From: Spirochaetaceae bacterium
GTDB lineage: Bacteria; Spirochaetota; Spirochaetia; Treponematales; Breznakiellaceae
NCBI GenBank assembly: GCA_031268255.1
Contig: JAIRXO010000238.1
Location: 1 to 6,145, forward strand
DNA: 6,145 bases
Direction of reading: 5' to 3'
Shown: positions 4,281 to 6,145 of the stretch, piece after piece
Layout: each line of letters begins with the position of its first letter
Numbering within the stretch: position 1 is the stretch's first letter
The notes under the pieces: generated by a model
What the model was told of the DNA's origin: nothing
Seen by the model: the letters and a program-made list of their open reading frames with translations, nothing else
Databases searched by the model: none
Made by a program: the position numbers and the translations under genes

Positions 4281-4313
4281 TTAGGTATCAATTTATCGAT
4301 TGGGGGTATGATT

Positions 4314-5378
4314 ATGAAGATTGCCATAAACGGGTTTGGCCGCATTGGCCGCCTGGTGTTTCAGGCTATTGTGGATCAGGGCTTGCTTGGCAGGGATAAG
4401 ATAGATGTAGTGGCGGTAACGGATATTTCTACCGATGCGAAATATTTTGCCTACCAGCTTAAATATGATTCCATACAGGGAAGGATGAAGGCGGATATTT
4501 CTTCCAAAAAAAGCAATCCGTCCCTGGGAGAGGACGATGTGCTTGTGGTAAACGGCCACGAGGTTAAATGCGTCATGGCCGAAAAGGAACTCAAAAACCT
4601 TCCCTGGCGCTCCCTGGGTGTGGAGTATATCATTGAATCAACCGGGCTTTTTACCGGCGACAATGCCTTTGGCCATCTTGAGGCCGGCGCCAAAAAGGTC
4701 ATTATCTCCGCTCCCGCCAAGGGCAAGGATAAAAAAATTCCCACCTTTGTATGCGGCGTCAACCATGAAAAATACAATCCCGCCCAGGATCATGTGGTTT
4801 CCAACGCCAGTTGTACTACCAACTGCCTCGCGCCTTTGGTTCATGTTATCTTAAAAGAAGGCATAGGCCTGGAGAAGGGTCTTATGACCACGATTCATTC
4901 CTATACGGCCACCCAGAAAATAGTCGACGGCGTTTCCAAAAAGGACTGGAGGGGCGGCCGTGCCGCGGCCATCAATATCATTCCCTCCACCACCGGAGCG
5001 GCCAAGGCCGTGGGCGAGGTTCTTCCCGAAACCAAGGGCAAACTTACCGGCATGTCTTTCCGTATTCCCACTCCCACGGTGTCCGTGGTTGACCTGACCT
5101 TTACTTCTGGCAGGGACACCAGTATAGAAGAAATCGACGGTCTCATGAAAAAGGCTTCCGGGTCCTATCTCAAGGGCATACTCGGCTATACCAATGAAGA
5201 ACTGGTTTCTTCGGACCTGATTCACGATCCCCGCTCGTCAACCTATGACAGCCTGGCGACGCTGCAGAATAACCTTCCCGGCGAAAAGCGTTTCTTTAAG
5301 GTTGTTTCCTGGTATGACAACGAGTGGGGATATTCCAACAGGGTGGTAAGCCTGCTTCAGTATATGGCCGGCAGGTAA
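4314..5378 (+). CDS. gap: Glyceraldehyde-3-phosphate dehydrogenase (phosphorylating, NAD-type)
   Basis: Cytoplasmic glycolytic enzyme oxidising glyceraldehyde 3-phosphate to 1,3-bisphosphoglycerate, 354 aa (typical is about 330-340). The N-terminal Rossmann fold starts with INGFGRIGR (5-13). Asp37 after the second strand (VTD) favours NAD over NADP. The catalytic centre is SNASCTTNC with nucleophile Cys167, and the activating histidine is His195 in HSYTATQ. The C-terminus has SWYDNEWGYSNR. Extra length lies at about 40-95, in segments such as TDAKYFAYQLKYDSIQG, resembling glycosomal GAPDH of kinetoplastids. Start: ATG 4314 is 7 nt after GGGGG; ATG 4308 is only 1 nt from it. The frame runs open upstream to TTG 4089 through repeat copy C and the promoter, so that extension is not real. 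Pgk follows 149 bp downstream, the next pathway step. Confidence 0.97.
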   Translation: MKIAINGFGRIGRLVFQAIVDQGLLGRDKIDVVAVTDISTDAKYFAYQLKYDSIQGRMKADISSKKSNPSLGEDDVLVVNGHEVKCVMAEKELKNLPWRSLGVEYIIESTGLFTGDNAFGHLEAGAKKVIISAPAKGKDKKIPTFVCGVNHEKYNPAQDHVVSNASCTTNCLAPLVHVILKEGIGLEKGLMTTIHSYTATQKIVDGVSKKDWRGGRAAAINIIPSTTGAAKAVGEVLPETKGKLTGMSFRIPTPTVSVVDLTFTSGRDTSIEEIDGLMKKASGSYLKGILGYTNEELVSSDLIHDPRSSTYDSLATLQNNLPGEKRFFKVVSWYDNEWGYSNRVVSLLQYMAGR

Positions 5379-5399
5379 CAGGGGTTTGCCCGCGACAAC

Positions 5400-5436
5400 A
5401 AGGCTCCGTGTCCCTTTTTGGGGCCGGGGCCTTTTT
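5400..5436 (+). terminator. Intrinsic terminator after gap
   Basis: AAGGCTCCG (5400-5408) pairs with the bases CGGGGCCTT (5425-5433), and CCC (5412-5414) pairs with GGG near a T5 loop. The stem is followed by the T-run 5432-5436. Its strength suggests that pgk is expressed from its own promoter or by partial read-through. Confidence 0.75.
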
Positions 5437-5465
5437 GCTTGCGGGGCAATGCGGTAGACTAGGGA

Positions 5466-5501
5466 AGCACTGATTTATTCGAATGCGAATAAATCAGTGC
5501 T
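5466..5501. repeat. Perfect 16-bp inverted repeat between gap and pgk
   Basis: AGCACTGATTTATTCG (5466-5481) and CGAATAAATCAGTGCT (5486-5501) are exact reverse complements around the loop AATG. The structure ends 14 nt before the AGGGG ribosome binding site of pgk (5516-5520). There is no T-run, so it is not a standard terminator. It could be a 5' leader stem-loop of pgk mRNA, an RNase processing site, or a symmetric protein-binding site. TAGACT at 5455-5460 is a possible -10 that would put the hairpin at the very 5' end of the transcript, but no good -35 accompanies it. Confidence 0.85.
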
Positions 5502-5527
5502 ACTTTAATGTGTACAGGGGATACTAA

Positions 5528-6145
5528 ATGATAAGAACGGTTAAATCGGTAGAGTTAAAGGGCAAGCGGGTCATCATGAGGGTTGACTTTAATGTGCCCA
5601 TGAAAGACGGTGTGGTGCAGGATGACACCCGCATTTGCGCCGCGATTCCTACCATCACATACATACTGGGCCAGGGCGTTAAAACCCTGACCCTGATGAG
5701 TCATCTTGGCGATCCGTCCAAAGACGCCAAAAAGGCCAAAGAGAAGGCCGAAAAAGACGGCAGGGCCTTTGACGAGGCGGCCTATATCAGGGGCAAACAC
5801 CGCATGGCGCCGGTGGCCGCCTATCTCGCGGAGAAGCTCGGAAAGCCTGTTATTTTCGCCGGCGAAGATTCCTGTTACGGAAAAAAAGCCTTTATTGATT
5901 CCCAAAAAGACGGATCGGTTATCATGCTTGAGAATACCCGTTTCCATAAGGAAGAGACCTCCAAGGATGAGGCCGAACGGGACGCTTTGGCAAAGGAGCT
6001 TGCATCCTACGGCGATATTTTTGTAAACGACGCTTTCGGGACGGCCCACAGGGATCATGCGTCAACGGCTTCCATCGCGAAATTCGTTCCGGTGTCCGTG
6101 GCGGGTTTCCTCATGGAAAAAGAAGTCAATTACCTCGAATCCATA
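5528..6145 (+). CDS. pgk: Phosphoglycerate kinase, N-terminal part (cut by window end)
   Basis: Converts 1,3-bisphosphoglycerate and ADP to 3-phosphoglycerate and ATP in glycolysis; the substrate comes from the upstream gap product. The 206 visible residues cover the N-terminal, 3-phosphoglycerate-binding domain; the gene continues past 6145. Seen: RVDFNVP (18-24) with Asp20 and Asn22, DDTRI with Arg35, SHLGDP (58-63) with His59, LENTRFHKEE with Arg138, and the block NDAFGTAHRDHAST (167-180) with Arg175. Two departures from the usual family pattern: the Arg of SHLGRP is Asp62, and a charged insertion of about 20 residues (64-90, KDAKKAKEKAEKDGR) follows. From memory both occur in treponemal PGKs. 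Start: ATG 5528 with AGGGG seven nt upstream. The frame is open to the window edge without a stop. Confidence 0.96.
   Translation, partial: MIRTVKSVELKGKRVIMRVDFNVPMKDGVVQDDTRICAAIPTITYILGQGVKTLTLMSHLGDPSKDAKKAKEKAEKDGRAFDEAAYIRGKHRMAPVAAYLAEKLGKPVIFAGEDSCYGKKAFIDSQKDGSVIMLENTRFHKEETSKDEAERDALAKELASYGDIFVNDAFGTAHRDHASTASIAKFVPVSVAGFLMEKEVNYLESI

Noticed and set aside
4089..4313. N-terminal extension of GAPDH from the TTG at 4089
   Set aside because: It spans repeat copy C, a strong promoter and the GGGGG ribosome binding site. The family fold starts at MKIAINGFGR, so translation begins at 4314.

Overview
The window reads as a chromosomal segment of a spirochaete, most likely a Treponema with roughly balanced GC content (termite-gut treponemes would fit). 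The main clue is the partial phosphoglycerate kinase: it carries SHLGDP in place of the usual SHLGRP, followed by a lysine-rich insertion, which from memory resembles treponemal PGKs. This placement is inference, not a database result.

Layout. 1-239: spacer with a GC-rich hairpin and an extended -10 promoter. 240-1484 (+): membrane-anchored HtrA-type serine protease with one PDZ domain, closed by a strong intrinsic terminator. 1508-1669: spacer holding repeat copy A. 1670-3015 (-): a two-gene unit, exodeoxyribonuclease III/AP endonuclease followed by a rhomboid-family intramembrane protease, joined by a GTGA start/stop overlap. 3016-3574: spacer with an ACGGAC tandem repeat and the large repeat copy B. 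3575-3829 (+): 84-residue hypothetical protein with a ribbon-helix-helix-like C-terminus. 3830-4313: spacer with an interrupted inverted repeat, a mini-hairpin flanked by a 7-bp duplication, a second ACGGAC-like patch, repeat copy C and a good sigma70-type promoter. 4314-5378 (+): glyceraldehyde-3-phosphate dehydrogenase. 5379-5527: terminator, a perfect 16-bp palindrome and the pgk ribosome binding site. 5528-6145 (+): phosphoglycerate kinase, cut by the window end.

The genes are housekeeping: gap and pgk catalyse successive steps of glycolysis, xth repairs abasic sites, and htrA and the rhomboid act in envelope proteolysis. The unusual content lies in the spacers. Three copies of a mosaic repeat are built from three modules: H, a GTAG-footed hairpin; M, about 104 bp with a second hairpin plus T-run; and T, about 56 bp closed by G6/C6 arms. 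They are assembled as H-T (copy A), M-H-M-H-T (copy B, minus strand) and H-M-T (copy C). Hairpin stems at equivalent positions differ in sequence but keep base pairing, and the window holds both filled and empty H sites. This resembles REP/SMAG-type GTAG palindromes mobilised in trans by RAYT (TnpA-REP) transposases. No transposase is present here.
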